This document shows positions 43,788 through 51,989 of a DNA stretch of 64,000 bases, one piece after another. Made by a program: the position numbers and the translations under genes. The first letter of the stretch is position 1, and each line of letters opens with the position of its first letter. The notes beneath the pieces are model-generated. The model was not told where the DNA came from. It made no database searches and saw only the letters and a list, made by a program, of their open reading frames with translations. The stretch covers positions 186,001 through 250,000 of the forward strand of contig CAVVNN010000004.1 of the NCBI GenBank assembly GCA_963749605.1, written 5' to 3'. The stretch is from CAVVNN01 sp963749605 (lineage in GTDB: Bacteria > Actinomycetota > Thermoleophilia > Solirubrobacterales > 70-9).

Positions 43788-45371
43788 ATGCCCGAAGAGC
43801 TCCCCACCCGCACAGTCAGCGTCTATCTCCTGCGCAAACAGATCAAGGACGCTTCAGAGGCACTGAACATCGACCCGGATCAGCTCTCGAAACATTCGAT
43901 CAGGGGCGTGAAAGGCGCGACCCTCTATGTCTTGAGCAGTCGTTCGCGGCCGCCGAAATGGGCGGAGATCTTCTCCGGGTCTGCCGATCCTCCTCTTGCA
44001 CTTACAAGGCCGACCTTCAGTGCCGTGCTTCTGGTCCCCGCGAGCCGCCGACTCTTTGCGCTGACTTTCGGCAGCGGCCGCCATCTGCTCGAGCACGGCG
44101 CCTATGAGCGCAACTTCGGCCTTCGAGTGGCACTCAATCTCGTCGATCCCGACCGCATCCGCGCAGCGCAGTCGCGAACTTTTGTGGACACGGCTCTGCA
44201 GATTCGCCGCCAGGTCGCCGAGCCGTCCGACATCGTTGGCCTCGAGCTCGACGTCCAGCGCGACCTCCTGACCACGCTCGAGGGCACGGTCGCTCGCGAC
44301 GGCTTCGGCAAGCGAGTCTCGGGCGCCGATGCCGCCCGCTTCACGGAGTCGATGGAGGCAAAGAACGTCCCGTCCGTCTGCAGCGGGCTCTACCGGGCGA
44401 GCAAAAAGAGCACCTACAAGGAGCGCTATCCGTGGATCGACTGGATCAGCCAGGTGATCGATCCAGACGAGGAGGCGGAGCTGACAGAGGAGGCGCTGCG
44501 CCTCATGCTCGACGGCCATTTCGACCGCTTTGACGTCTACCCGCCCGAGATGGTCAGCGAAGACGTCGTCGAGTACGGCACGAAGCGGAACACCACGGTG
44601 ATGGAGCCCACCAGGGACCTGTTGAGGGCGATGGTCGAGCGCAGCGGAGCCGCAGACCCCGAGGCGCTCGAGGAGCTGCTCGCGCACAGCTACCTCAAGG
44701 CCCACAACGAAGAGGGCCTCCCGATCAAACGCTGGTCGTGGTGGGAGTGCCTCTACTACGAACATCGCGGCACGGGCGGCGCCGTCGTCCTCGATCGTGG
44801 CGCCTGGTACCGGGTCAATCGCGACGAGGCAAAAGCGATCAACGACTATGTCGCCCAAGTCACCCCGTCCGGCCTCGGCCTTCCAGACGCGGAACGCTCG
44901 GAGCTTGAGGGGCATTACAACGAGCGTGTGGCCGAGGCGCCGTCGTTTCGACTGCTCGACAAGAAACTGATCCACCCGATCGCCGGCGAGTCGCCGATCG
45001 AGGTCTGCGACCTGTTCGCCAAAGGCGGCGAGATGATCCACGTCAAGCGTCGCAAGGGTGGGTCCTCAGGCCTCAGCCACCTCTTCGCGCAAGCCCTCGT
45101 CTCCTCTCGCCTCTTAGTGGATGCTCCCGAGTTTGCGCCCCAGATGCGAGCTCAGCTCGGGAATTGGGCCGCCAAGGTCAAAGATCCCCCCAAACCGCGC
45201 GATCACCCGATTGTCCTGGCCGTGATGCTCGCCGCAGAGTCAAGCGGCGAAGGCGCCCGCGCACTGCCCCTCTTCTCGAAGGTGTTCATGCGCCAGAACG
45301 TCCGCCAGCTCCGCTCGATGGGCTTCGACGTGTTCTACGACGAGATCCCAGCGCCGATGCCGGCCGCCTAG
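43788..45371 (+). CDS. TIGR04141/DUF6119 sporadically distributed protein
   Basis: 527 residues. Characteristic blocks of the family: VSVYLLRKQIKDASEAL at the start, LFALTFGSGRHLLEHGAYER, FGLRVALNLVDPDRIRAAQS, and C-terminal IEVCDLFAKGGEMIHVKRRK with SGLSHLFAQALVSS. The last part resembles a PD-(D/E)xK-like or lysine-rich active region (EVCD...HVK), so a nuclease role is plausible. The family is patchily distributed and frequent in defence islands; mechanism not established to my knowledge. It starts 62 bases after hamB and may be an accessory of it or a separate system. Confidence 0.82.
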   Translation: MPEELPTRTVSVYLLRKQIKDASEALNIDPDQLSKHSIRGVKGATLYVLSSRSRPPKWAEIFSGSADPPLALTRPTFSAVLLVPASRRLFALTFGSGRHLLEHGAYERNFGLRVALNLVDPDRIRAAQSRTFVDTALQIRRQVAEPSDIVGLELDVQRDLLTTLEGTVARDGFGKRVSGADAARFTESMEAKNVPSVCSGLYRASKKSTYKERYPWIDWISQVIDPDEEAELTEEALRLMLDGHFDRFDVYPPEMVSEDVVEYGTKRNTTVMEPTRDLLRAMVERSGAADPEALEELLAHSYLKAHNEEGLPIKRWSWWECLYYEHRGTGGAVVLDRGAWYRVNRDEAKAINDYVAQVTPSGLGLPDAERSELEGHYNERVAEAPSFRLLDKKLIHPIAGESPIEVCDLFAKGGEMIHVKRRKGGSSGLSHLFAQALVSSRLLVDAPEFAPQMRAQLGNWAAKVKDPPKPRDHPIVLAVMLAAESSGEGARALPLFSKVFMRQNVRQLRSMGFDVFYDEIPAPMPAA

Positions 45372-45442
45372 GATCCGCCCGGATCGCCGATCCACACAAA
45401 ACTTCATCTGGGCTTCTTATGCATCGTAAAGGGGAGGTAACG

Positions 45443-45675
45443 GTGGCAAAAAAACTAAAACTCATGTCCCTGAACGGAGAGGACATGATCGAGTTGATTC
45501 CAAAAAGCCTCGCCGAACCCAAGGGCAAGGCTGCCGAGCGAGGCAAGTCCCTCGGAGACCTGATCAAGGAGGTCGACCCCGATGTCCTGGGCTTGGTCGA
45601 GGCGCCGCCGAGCGAGGCGCAGACGCAGAAGTTCAACGACCTCTATCTGGAGGGCGCGTACACCGTGCACCATGG
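45443..45675 (+). pseudogene. 5' half of EEP-family nuclease gene, split by a serine-integrase element
   Basis: GTG 45443 with GGGGAGG upstream. It begins VAKKLKLMSLNGEDM, then VDPDVLGLVEAPPSEAQT, the metal-binding N and E regions of endonuclease/exonuclease/phosphatase folds. Coding is cut at the recombinase core ATGG (45672-45675); read-through gives stop TGA at 45680. The 3' half resumes at 51249. Joining the two halves yields an unbroken 323-residue protein across HHGEKRGTLGLALLL. In this arrangement the enzyme is off. Confidence 0.88.
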
Positions 45676-47374
45676 GGCTTGAAAAATTGTTTTTGGCTTG
45701 GGCAGAGGGTGTGTGGACCAGCGCCGGTCGCACTTTCTCCTCATACCCGGCCACCGTGAGCTTGCTGACCAGCGGTTCGAGCCAATGGGCGACTTTTGTT
45801 AGTCCTCCTGTTTCGCCTGCCGGTTGGCCCTCATGCAGGACGAATCCGTCGAAGAGCCGCATGAGGACGGCCCGCACCGCGGCGGCCCCCTCGGCATCGG
45901 CTACCTCGCCCGCCACCGCGGCGCGGACCTCGGAGAGCTGCGCCAGCAGCTCGGCCGTCACCTCCGACAGCGCTGTCTGTGCCTCGGCGTCTGCGAGCTG
46001 TTCCCCCAGGCGTCGGGCTTCGGCCTGGGCCGCAGCCGCTTCGGGCTCCAGCTCGGCTCGCAGCTCGCGCCACTCCGCCGCTGTGATCTCCGCTGAGACG
46101 TAGTTGCGCTTTACCCGGGCGAGCCCGGCTTGGGCCTCCTGGGCCTCCTGCTCTGCGGCATCGACGAGCTCTCTGGTCTTTGCCAGCTTTCGCTCCCTGG
46201 CCCCTGCCAGCTGCTCCTTGGTGGCCTCCACGTCCACTTCAAGGCCCTGGAAGTAGGCATAGACGGCATCGTCGACCGTGGCCCGGGGGATGGCGGCGGC
46301 CGAACAGGCGCCGGGGTCTCGCAGCCGCCCGTAGCAGCGGTAGGTCTCATGGATGGTGCCGTCTTGGTATTGCCTGGTCCGCGGTGCCATCGATCCCCCG
46401 CAGATCCCGCATTTCAAGAAGCCCTTCCTGAACAGGTGCTTGCCGGCACTGGGCCTGCCCCGCTTGTGGGTGGCCGCTTTGGCCTTGCGCAATGCCTGCG
46501 CCTGCTCCCAGGTCTTGCGGTCGACGATCGCCTCGTGGCGTCCCTCCAGGAGCTCCTCGCCGTCGCGGATCAGGCCGGCGTAGATCGGGTTCATCAGGAT
46601 CGCGCGCACGGTGAGGGCGCTCCAGGCGCCGCCGTTCGGGGCGAGCACGCCATCGGCGGTCAGCCCCTGGGCGATCGCCACGTCGCTCGCCCCGACCAGG
46701 GACTCCCCGTAGATGCGCGCCGCGAAGGGCGCCAGCGCCGCGTTGACCACCAGCTCGCGCTCATCGTCCTCGTTGCGGCGGTGCAGGTAGCCGAAGTTCG
46801 CCCTGCCGCCGGTGTAGAGGCCACGCCGGCGCCGGCGCGCCAGTCCCGCCTTCACCGCCGCCGCCTTGCGGCGGCTGTCCTCGGTGTTGCGCTCGCCCAT
46901 CACCGCCGCCATCACCAGGTTCTCGAAGGTCGAGGGGTCCTGGATGCAGTGGATCCTCACCCCGGCCTTCAGCGCCCACAGTGCAACCTCCACCAAGTGG
47001 CGGGCCTGCATGGCGTCTCCCCGCGCAAGGCGGTCGGAGTGCTGCACGACAAGCGTCGCGCCGCTCATCTCAGCGTGCTGCATGGCGTTTGCGAGCTCTT
47101 CGCCTCTATCGCCCTTATAAGCGGAGACGTCCTCCTCGTAGTAGCCGGCCAGGACCTCGAGACCTTGGGTCTCCGCCCACTCGTGGTCTTCGCGCAGCTG
47201 GTCGGGGATCGATTCGCGCTCGTCCTTGGTCGACTTGGCGGCGTAGAGGACCGCCTGCCCGAGGGCGGCGATCTGGGGGTCCCCTGTCGCCTTGCCTCCC
47301 GGCTCTGCAATCGCCTGCCCGCCCTCGCCCGAACGGGAAGGATCGGGCGCGCTGAAACTACGCTTGTCTTGCAT
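45455..47374 (-). CDS. Large serine recombinase (integrase) of the inserted element
   Basis: 639 residues from ATG 47374, with AGGAGG about ten bases upstream. Catalytic serine S48 in LYAAKSTKDERESIPDQL, arginine motif QHSDRLARGD, recombinase domain with RAILMNPIYAGLI, zinc ribbon CGICGGSM...RCYG...GAC, and a long coiled coil from about 370 to 470. The last 73 codons cross the attachment core at 45675 and read antisense through the host EEP gene, so the native C-terminus is altered by integration. In an uninterrupted attP the tail would be IEVEKLFGPILIGP... ending in a stop after about 23 residues. Confidence 0.92.
   Translation of the reverse strand: MQDKRSFSAPDPSRSGEGGQAIAEPGGKATGDPQIAALGQAVLYAAKSTKDERESIPDQLREDHEWAETQGLEVLAGYYEEDVSAYKGDRGEELANAMQHAEMSGATLVVQHSDRLARGDAMQARHLVEVALWALKAGVRIHCIQDPSTFENLVMAAVMGERNTEDSRRKAAAVKAGLARRRRRGLYTGGRANFGYLHRRNEDDERELVVNAALAPFAARIYGESLVGASDVAIAQGLTADGVLAPNGGAWSALTVRAILMNPIYAGLIRDGEELLEGRHEAIVDRKTWEQAQALRKAKAATHKRGRPSAGKHLFRKGFLKCGICGGSMAPRTRQYQDGTIHETYRCYGRLRDPGACSAAAIPRATVDDAVYAYFQGLEVDVEATKEQLAGARERKLAKTRELVDAAEQEAQEAQAGLARVKRNYVSAEITAAEWRELRAELEPEAAAAQAEARRLGEQLADAEAQTALSEVTAELLAQLSEVRAAVAGEVADAEGAAAVRAVLMRLFDGFVLHEGQPAGETGGLTKVAHWLEPLVSKLTVAGYEEKVRPALVHTPSAQAKNNFSSPMVHGVRALQIEVVELLRLRLARRRLDQAQDIGVDLLDQVSEGLASLGSLALGFGEAFWNQLDHVLSVQGHEF
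45672..45691 (+). other. attL of the serine-integrase element
   Basis: Host CAC + core ATGG + element half-site with the 13-base motif TTGAAAAATTGTT. Confidence 0.8.
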
Positions 47375-47635
47375 CAGGACTTACCTCCTGTTGCCGTGCC
47401 GGGGGCGTTTCGGCGCCGCCCGGCGTTTATATGTCGCGCCCGAGGATACGCCGCTTCGGGGCGGCAGGCCATCCGGCCGGCTGCCGCGCTCGCAGCAGGG
47501 CCTTCCCGAACCTCGACCCTCGGTAGGGGTGCGCTCATAGCTGCGGCCCCTCCACGTCGGTGAAACTGACAGTAGGAGTTAGTGCGAACGCCAGGGGTAC
47601 TCGTTGAACTGACTGGTACTATGTGCAAGCAACCT

Positions 47636-47972
47636 CGCTGGTCAGCAAGCTCACAGTGGCGGGGTAGGAGGAGAAAGTGCGACCGGCGCTGGTCCACACA
47701 CCCTCTGCCCAAGCCAAAAACAATTTTTCAAGCCCCATTGAGGTTGAAAAATTGTTCGGCCCGATCCTGATCGGGCCCGTAGACGGTGGCTCGGCTCCGC
47801 TTGCGCCTCGAACGTAGGTAGAGGCGGAAGTGGCTCTCGGGGGAGTGACACTCCTCTCTAAACAACCTATTCCACACGGATATCCGCAATATTCCCCTTG
47901 TAGTAGGAGAGGGGTTTTAGTACGCTGTCGTTGCTGCACAAAGGGCCAAAGGTTCGGACGAAGCCGCAAGGT
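47636..47972 (+). repeat. Inverted attP-like copy joining both element ends
   Basis: The first part (47636-47738) is the complement of the left element end, about 95% identical, and encodes the 3' end of a second integrase copy with a premature TAG. The second part (to 47972) is the complement of the right end (51012-51247), nearly identical. Where they join, perfect 13-base arms 47719-47731 and 47744-47756 flank a 12-base spacer containing CCAT. This is an intact attP structure, in the orientation opposite to the integrase gene. Confidence 0.82.
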
Positions 47973-48216
47973 GTGTTTCCTGAAGTGGTACTTAGCGGCA
48001 TGTGTGTTTAGTCTAGCATATTTGTGACTTGTAGTGTTAGTTACTGACTCATCGTTTGGCGGTAGGGTGAGGCCGATCAGGTGGCTGCCGTCACGCGGTC
48101 GGGAATGTCAGCCCAACGGGCGTCATCACTACCGCTTCTCGTTCGATGCGAAGCGAGGTGCGTGACTTCGCGCGCTGCTCCTCTTCGCGCGAAGCAGCAG
48201 TCTTTCTACGGCCGGC

Positions 48217-48663
48217 CTAGGACACGTAGGCTTTGCGCACCATCGCGGCCGTCCATCGGTTCGTGCCGTGGGCCGGGAGGACACCCTTCCTGTTCAGGAC
48301 CTCGGCGATCTCGGCGAGGGACTTGCCTTTCGCGAGCAGCGTCCCGATCTGCTTCCGCCATCCATAGTCCCGCTTGTTGCAATAGATGTGGGCAAGTCGA
48401 ACGTTCTCGGGGCGGAGGTGCCCGCCGGCCGACTTGAGGACCGGGTAGTGGTCGGGCGAGGGGGCCCACTTGGTGCGTGGCGTCGTGACCTGATCGAATT
48501 CGCCGCGCCCCTTGTGGTGGTAGCACTGCGGCATCTCGCACTTCAGGGCGAGGAGCTGGCCGCGCTCGGCCATCTGCACGAGGACACCCTTCACACCAAG
48601 CTCGCGGAGCTGGTCCGCGATTGAGCTATCTGTGCTGCCGGCGCCAGCTGCTGCCTTCGCCAT
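48217..48663 (-). CDS. HNH endonuclease-like protein with recombinase-type C-terminal helix
   Basis: 148 residues. Zinc/HNH elements: CEMPQCYHHKG, PDHYPVLKSAGGH and ENVRLAHIYCNKRDYG. The C-terminal 45 residues, LAEIAEVLNRKGVLPAHG, resemble the recombinase-domain helix of serine integrases (usual form: SLRAIAAELNARGIPT). Such small HNH proteins occur near mobile elements and phage packaging genes. It may be a homing-type nuclease or an accessory. Carried by the serine-integrase element. Confidence 0.72.
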   Translation of the reverse strand: MAKAAAGAGSTDSSIADQLRELGVKGVLVQMAERGQLLALKCEMPQCYHHKGRGEFDQVTTPRTKWAPSPDHYPVLKSAGGHLRPENVRLAHIYCNKRDYGWRKQIGTLLAKGKSLAEIAEVLNRKGVLPAHGTNRWTAAMVRKAYVS

Positions 48664-48979
48664 CGAGTCACCCCTCTCGTGTAGTCGCCCTATTGGGCTT
48701 CGTGCATACGTCAGGTAGAGCGTCGCTTCGGCGACTGACGACGTCGCCAGCCAAAACCTTCGCCCGTCCAGTATCCCCCACGTGATCCCATCGGAATGTC
48801 GCTCTCGTCGACGTAGCTACTGCTTTCGCGTGGTTGCGGGCGCGTCGGCAGACGCTGCTTGCGCTCCCCCTATGGACGAGTTGCGGCAGCACTGCCCAGC
48901 TCCCGGCTCGCTCTCGCATAAGCCGGGAGAAGCACGCGCCTGACAGCTCGGGGGCCGCCGCCCCGGTAAGGTCATCCCC
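48664..48979. other. Intergenic stretch within the element
   Basis: Separates the divergent HNH and glycosyltransferase genes. I see no ORF with coding character. A divergent promoter region is expected here but no clear -35/-10 pair stands out. Confidence 0.4.
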
Positions 48980-50275
48980 ATGGCCCCAAGACCGCCCTCG
49001 GCTGACGCGGAGTTGACGCCGGGGCTACCGACGGTCGCGGTCGTCCACCTGCCGTTGGGTGGTCACGTCCGTCCGCTGCTGCCGCTCGTCGCCGCCTTGG
49101 GGGACCGTGGGGTTCGAACGGTGCAGTGGGCCTTCCCGGAATGGGAGGCGGAGTGCAGGAAGGCTGGTGGCGAGTTCCGCTCGGTGCCCGACTTCGGCAT
49201 CGATATGGACCCACCGCCGCCGAACCTGATCGGCGCAGCGGAGCTCATCGCGCGGGCGACTGAGCGGGTAGCCCCCTGGGCGACCGGGCAGATACGCGAC
49301 AGTGGTGCCGACGTCGTCCTGCGTGACACGTTCGCCCAATACGGTCGCTATGCCGCGCTCGAGGTCGGGCTGCCCCAGGTCGTCTTCAGTTCAATGATGG
49401 CCTTCCACCGCGGCATGCGGCCGACGCTGCGGAGCATGCCGGCGGCGCTCGCCCAGCTCGCCGCCGGGACGCCCGACGCGCTGCGGCTGCGGCTCGTCTC
49501 GCGGCGGCTCGAGCAGCGCTACGGCGTGCCCATGGGCGGCTGGCTTGAGGTGCTCGGCGGGCGGTACGGGTGCACGACGCTCGTCGGAACCTCGCGCGGA
49601 CTGCAGACCCGTCCGGAGGGTCTCGCCGGCGAGGACGTGCGGTTCGTCGGGCCGCTCCGCGCGGCGAGGGCACCCGCAGACTCCGGGGAGCCGGCGCTTG
49701 CTGCGCTCGGCGAGGACGAAGAACTCGTGTATGTCTCGCTTGGCACGGTGTTCGAGGATCGACCCGCGTTCTTTCGCGATGCCGCGATCGCTCTCGCGCG
49801 GCCCGGGCGCCGCGTGGTCCTCTCGGTCGGGAGGATCGCCCCGCAGACGCTCGGCGCGCTGCCCGCGGGCGTCACCGCGCACGCCCACGTCGACCAGCTC
49901 GCCGTGCTCCGCCGCGCCGACCTCTTCATCACCCACGGCGGATTCAACAGCGTGCAGGAGGGACTAGTCGCGGGGGTGCCGCTGCTCGTCTTCCCCCAGA
50001 CGCAGGAGCAGGTCCTCAACGCCGACCGCGTGTCCGAGCTCGGTGCGGGGCTGCGCCTGCGCCGCGCTACATCTGCGCGGATCGGCGCCCAGGCGGATCT
50101 GGTCCTCGGCGACCCCCGGTTCCGGGCCGCGGCCCAACGCACCGGGGCAGAGCTGCGCGCGGCAGTCGACCTGGACGGCGCGGTCGACGCGGTGCTCGCC
50201 GCCGCGGCGGGCCACAACTCGACACGCTGCTCGGCGGCGACGGGGCATGCTGCACGTCGACCCACAGATTCATAG
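48980..50275 (+). CDS. GT1-family (MGT-type) glycosyltransferase
   Basis: 431 residues. N-terminal acceptor domain with VHLPLGGHVRPLLPLVAAL; C-terminal UDP/dTDP-sugar site with VYVSLGTVFEDRPAFFRD, HVDQLAVLRRADLFITHGGF and the NSVQEGLVAGVPLLVFPQ block, the signature of macrolide-type and antibiotic-inactivating GT1 enzymes. It may glycosylate an antibiotic or a lipid; as cargo of a mobile element, resistance is a plausible benefit. The last 25 residues are low-complexity. No partner gene nearby. Confidence 0.88.
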   Translation: MAPRPPSADAELTPGLPTVAVVHLPLGGHVRPLLPLVAALGDRGVRTVQWAFPEWEAECRKAGGEFRSVPDFGIDMDPPPPNLIGAAELIARATERVAPWATGQIRDSGADVVLRDTFAQYGRYAALEVGLPQVVFSSMMAFHRGMRPTLRSMPAALAQLAAGTPDALRLRLVSRRLEQRYGVPMGGWLEVLGGRYGCTTLVGTSRGLQTRPEGLAGEDVRFVGPLRAARAPADSGEPALAALGEDEELVYVSLGTVFEDRPAFFRDAAIALARPGRRVVLSVGRIAPQTLGALPAGVTAHAHVDQLAVLRRADLFITHGGFNSVQEGLVAGVPLLVFPQTQEQVLNADRVSELGAGLRLRRATSARIGAQADLVLGDPRFRAAAQRTGAELRAAVDLDGAVDAVLAAAAGHNSTRCSAATGHAARRPTDS

Positions 50276-50711
50276 GGCTCGCCACCGCTTAGAGAGGGCA
50301 CCCTCGCCATGTGGCGCGGCTCGTCGGAGGCCGGCGAGTCAAGCTTCGGGGCGAGTCGCCGTGGTCGGCCTCGTCGCTAGCGCTTTCGCGTGACAGCGAG
50401 CGTCCGAGCAAGGGCAAGCTGACGCCCGCCTTGGACGAGAGGCGGCAGTACCGGACATGGCAGCTATCCCCACCCGTATTCGGCGGTCAGGTCGCCAACG
50501 AGCCGGTGTCAAGGCCGGCCCGAAGGGCCGTCCCGCAGGGGCCGCAGGGCCTTGACGCCGGCGCCGCCGGCGCCCTCACCCGCCAACCATGAGAACAGTC
50601 GGCAGCTCTGCTGGCGACATGGATGCTTCCTTTCTGTGTCTCTCGCACCCCCTCTCGGCCGCTCGCAGCGGCCCTGAGCGGCCTGTGAGGCAGCGGTGGG
50701 TCTGAGGGGTC
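50276..50711. other. Non-coding or decayed stretch in the element
   Basis: No convincing coding. It contains GC-rich inverted segments around 50510-50575 (complementary GGCCTTG/CAAGGCC and a GGCGCCGCCGGCGCC palindrome). It precedes the decayed integrase fragment. Confidence 0.4.
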
Positions 50712-50896
50712 AGCGCCCTGCGGAAGGCCCAGGCGGCCACCCACAAGCGGGGCAGGCCATGCACGGGAGAGCACCTGTTCCGGGAAGGGCTTTTGAGATG
50801 CGCGGATGCGGAGGCTTCGGGGGGCTGGGGCTGGACGTGGAGGCCACCAAAGAGCAGCTGGCTATGTCCTTGGGGGGAAAGCTGGCAGAGGCGTGA
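50712..50896 (+). pseudogene. Decayed fragment of a second serine recombinase
   Basis: ALRKAQAATHKRGRPCTGE followed by HLFREGLLRC aligns with residues before the zinc ribbon of the intact integrase. After a deletion, GLDVEATKEQLA aligns with its coiled coil start, ending at TGA 50896. Opposite in orientation to the intact gene. Confidence 0.75.
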
Positions 50897-51011
50897 TCTG
50901 CTTCAGCCCGGCTTGCTGGCCTTTTGGGTAGCTGAAGCTGAGCGCTCCCGGTTGCGCTCGCCCTTCTCTTTTCCCTTGCGTTGCTCCCTTTACGGCTCGG
51001 CAACGCCTTTC

Positions 51012-51248
51012 CCTTACGGCTTTGTCCGAACCTTTGGCCCTTTGTGCAGCAACGACAGCGTACTAAAACCCCTCTCCTACTACAAGGGGAATATTGCGGA
51101 TATCCGTGTGGAATAGGTTGTTTAGAGAGGAGTGTCACTCCCCCGAGAGCCACTTCCGCCTCTACCTACGTTCGAGGCGCAAGCGGAGCCGAGCCACCGT
51201 CTACGGGCCCGATCAGGATCGGGCCGAACAATTTTTCAACCTCAATGG
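51012..51248 (-). repeat. Right end of the serine-integrase element with attR
   Basis: Inverted copy of 47736-47972 with a few differences. It ends at half-site AACAATTTTTCAA (51227-51239) and core ATGG (51245-51248). Inverted with respect to the internal copy, so 47973-51011 is flanked by 236-bp inverted repeats and could flip. Confidence 0.8.
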
Positions 51249-51987
51249 TGAGAAAAGGGGCACCCTGGGCCTCGCCCTGTTGCTCCGAAAGTCGCTGAAG
51301 TTGAAAGGCAGCGTGCGGACCAAGGCGCAGAGCAACGCCGATTTCGCCCTGCGCGAACACGATTCCGACAACGACGGAATTCGCGAGGTCTACAGCTGGG
51401 CCAACCGCGTGCCCCTGGAGGTGCAGATCTCCGGCGGCGGACTGGTCAAGCCCGTGACGATGATCGTGATCCACTCTAAGTCCAAGGGCGTCTTCATTCC
51501 CGGCGACCTCTACGCCTACGAGCGGATCTCACGAGCAAACCGGATGAAGCTGAAGGCCCAGGCAGCGGCCGTCCGCAAGCGCCTCGATGCCCTGATCGAC
51601 GCCGACGGCAAGGGGCGGGTGATCGTGATGGGCGACTTCAACGACGGTTCGGAATTCGATGTCGACGCGCAGATGATCGGCGGCGGCTTCCTCGAACCGG
51701 TGATGGGAAGCGTCTGGGATCCGAAGCGGGTGATGCACGACCCACACATGGCGATCAAGCCCGCAGATCGGTGGACGATCGACTTTGCCGATCGCATTCT
51801 CAACGCGCTTGGCCCGTCGAAGTATGGTCAGCCGACGACGATGCGCTCCTGGATCGACCACATCCTCTTCTCGCCCGAGCTGGCTCCCGGGATCGTCGCC
51901 GGCACCGCGCAAATCAAGCATCACCAAACGAAATCCGGCAGCTGCCCGACCGATCACCATCCGCCCTACGTCACCGCGGAGCTCTAA
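51249..51987 (+). pseudogene. 3' half of the EEP-family nuclease gene
   Basis: Continues the frame cut at 45675: EKRGTLGLALLLRKSLKL, then VTMIVIHSKSKGVFIP, catalytic VIVMGDFNDGSEFDVD, SWIDHILFSPEL and the final CPTDHHPPYVTAEL with the SDH-type histidine. These are the D-x-N and DH signatures of the endonuclease/exonuclease/phosphatase (DNase I-like) superfamily. Without excision it lacks a start and the N-terminal metal ligand. The next gene begins three bases after its stop. Confidence 0.88.
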
Positions 51988-51989
51988 CG

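Larger units (their letters stand above)
45672..51248. mobile_element. 5.6-kb large-serine-recombinase element inserted in the EEP gene
   Basis: Left core ATGG (45672-45675) and right core ATGG (51245-51248). Just inside are inverted half-sites TTGAAAAATTGTT (45679-45691) and AACAATTTTTCAA (51227-51239). Cargo: integrase, an attP-like copy, an HNH protein, a glycosyltransferase and a decayed integrase segment. Precise exchange between the cores restores the host reading frame. Confidence 0.85.

Noticed and set aside
45164..45442. Upstream extension of the EEP N-terminal frame
   Set aside because: It overlaps the end of the TIGR04141 gene and lacks homology; GTG 45443 has a strong ribosome site.
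47582..47770. Small ORFs over the attP-like copy
   Set aside because: They read across recombinase end sequence with a stop and have no independent coding character.
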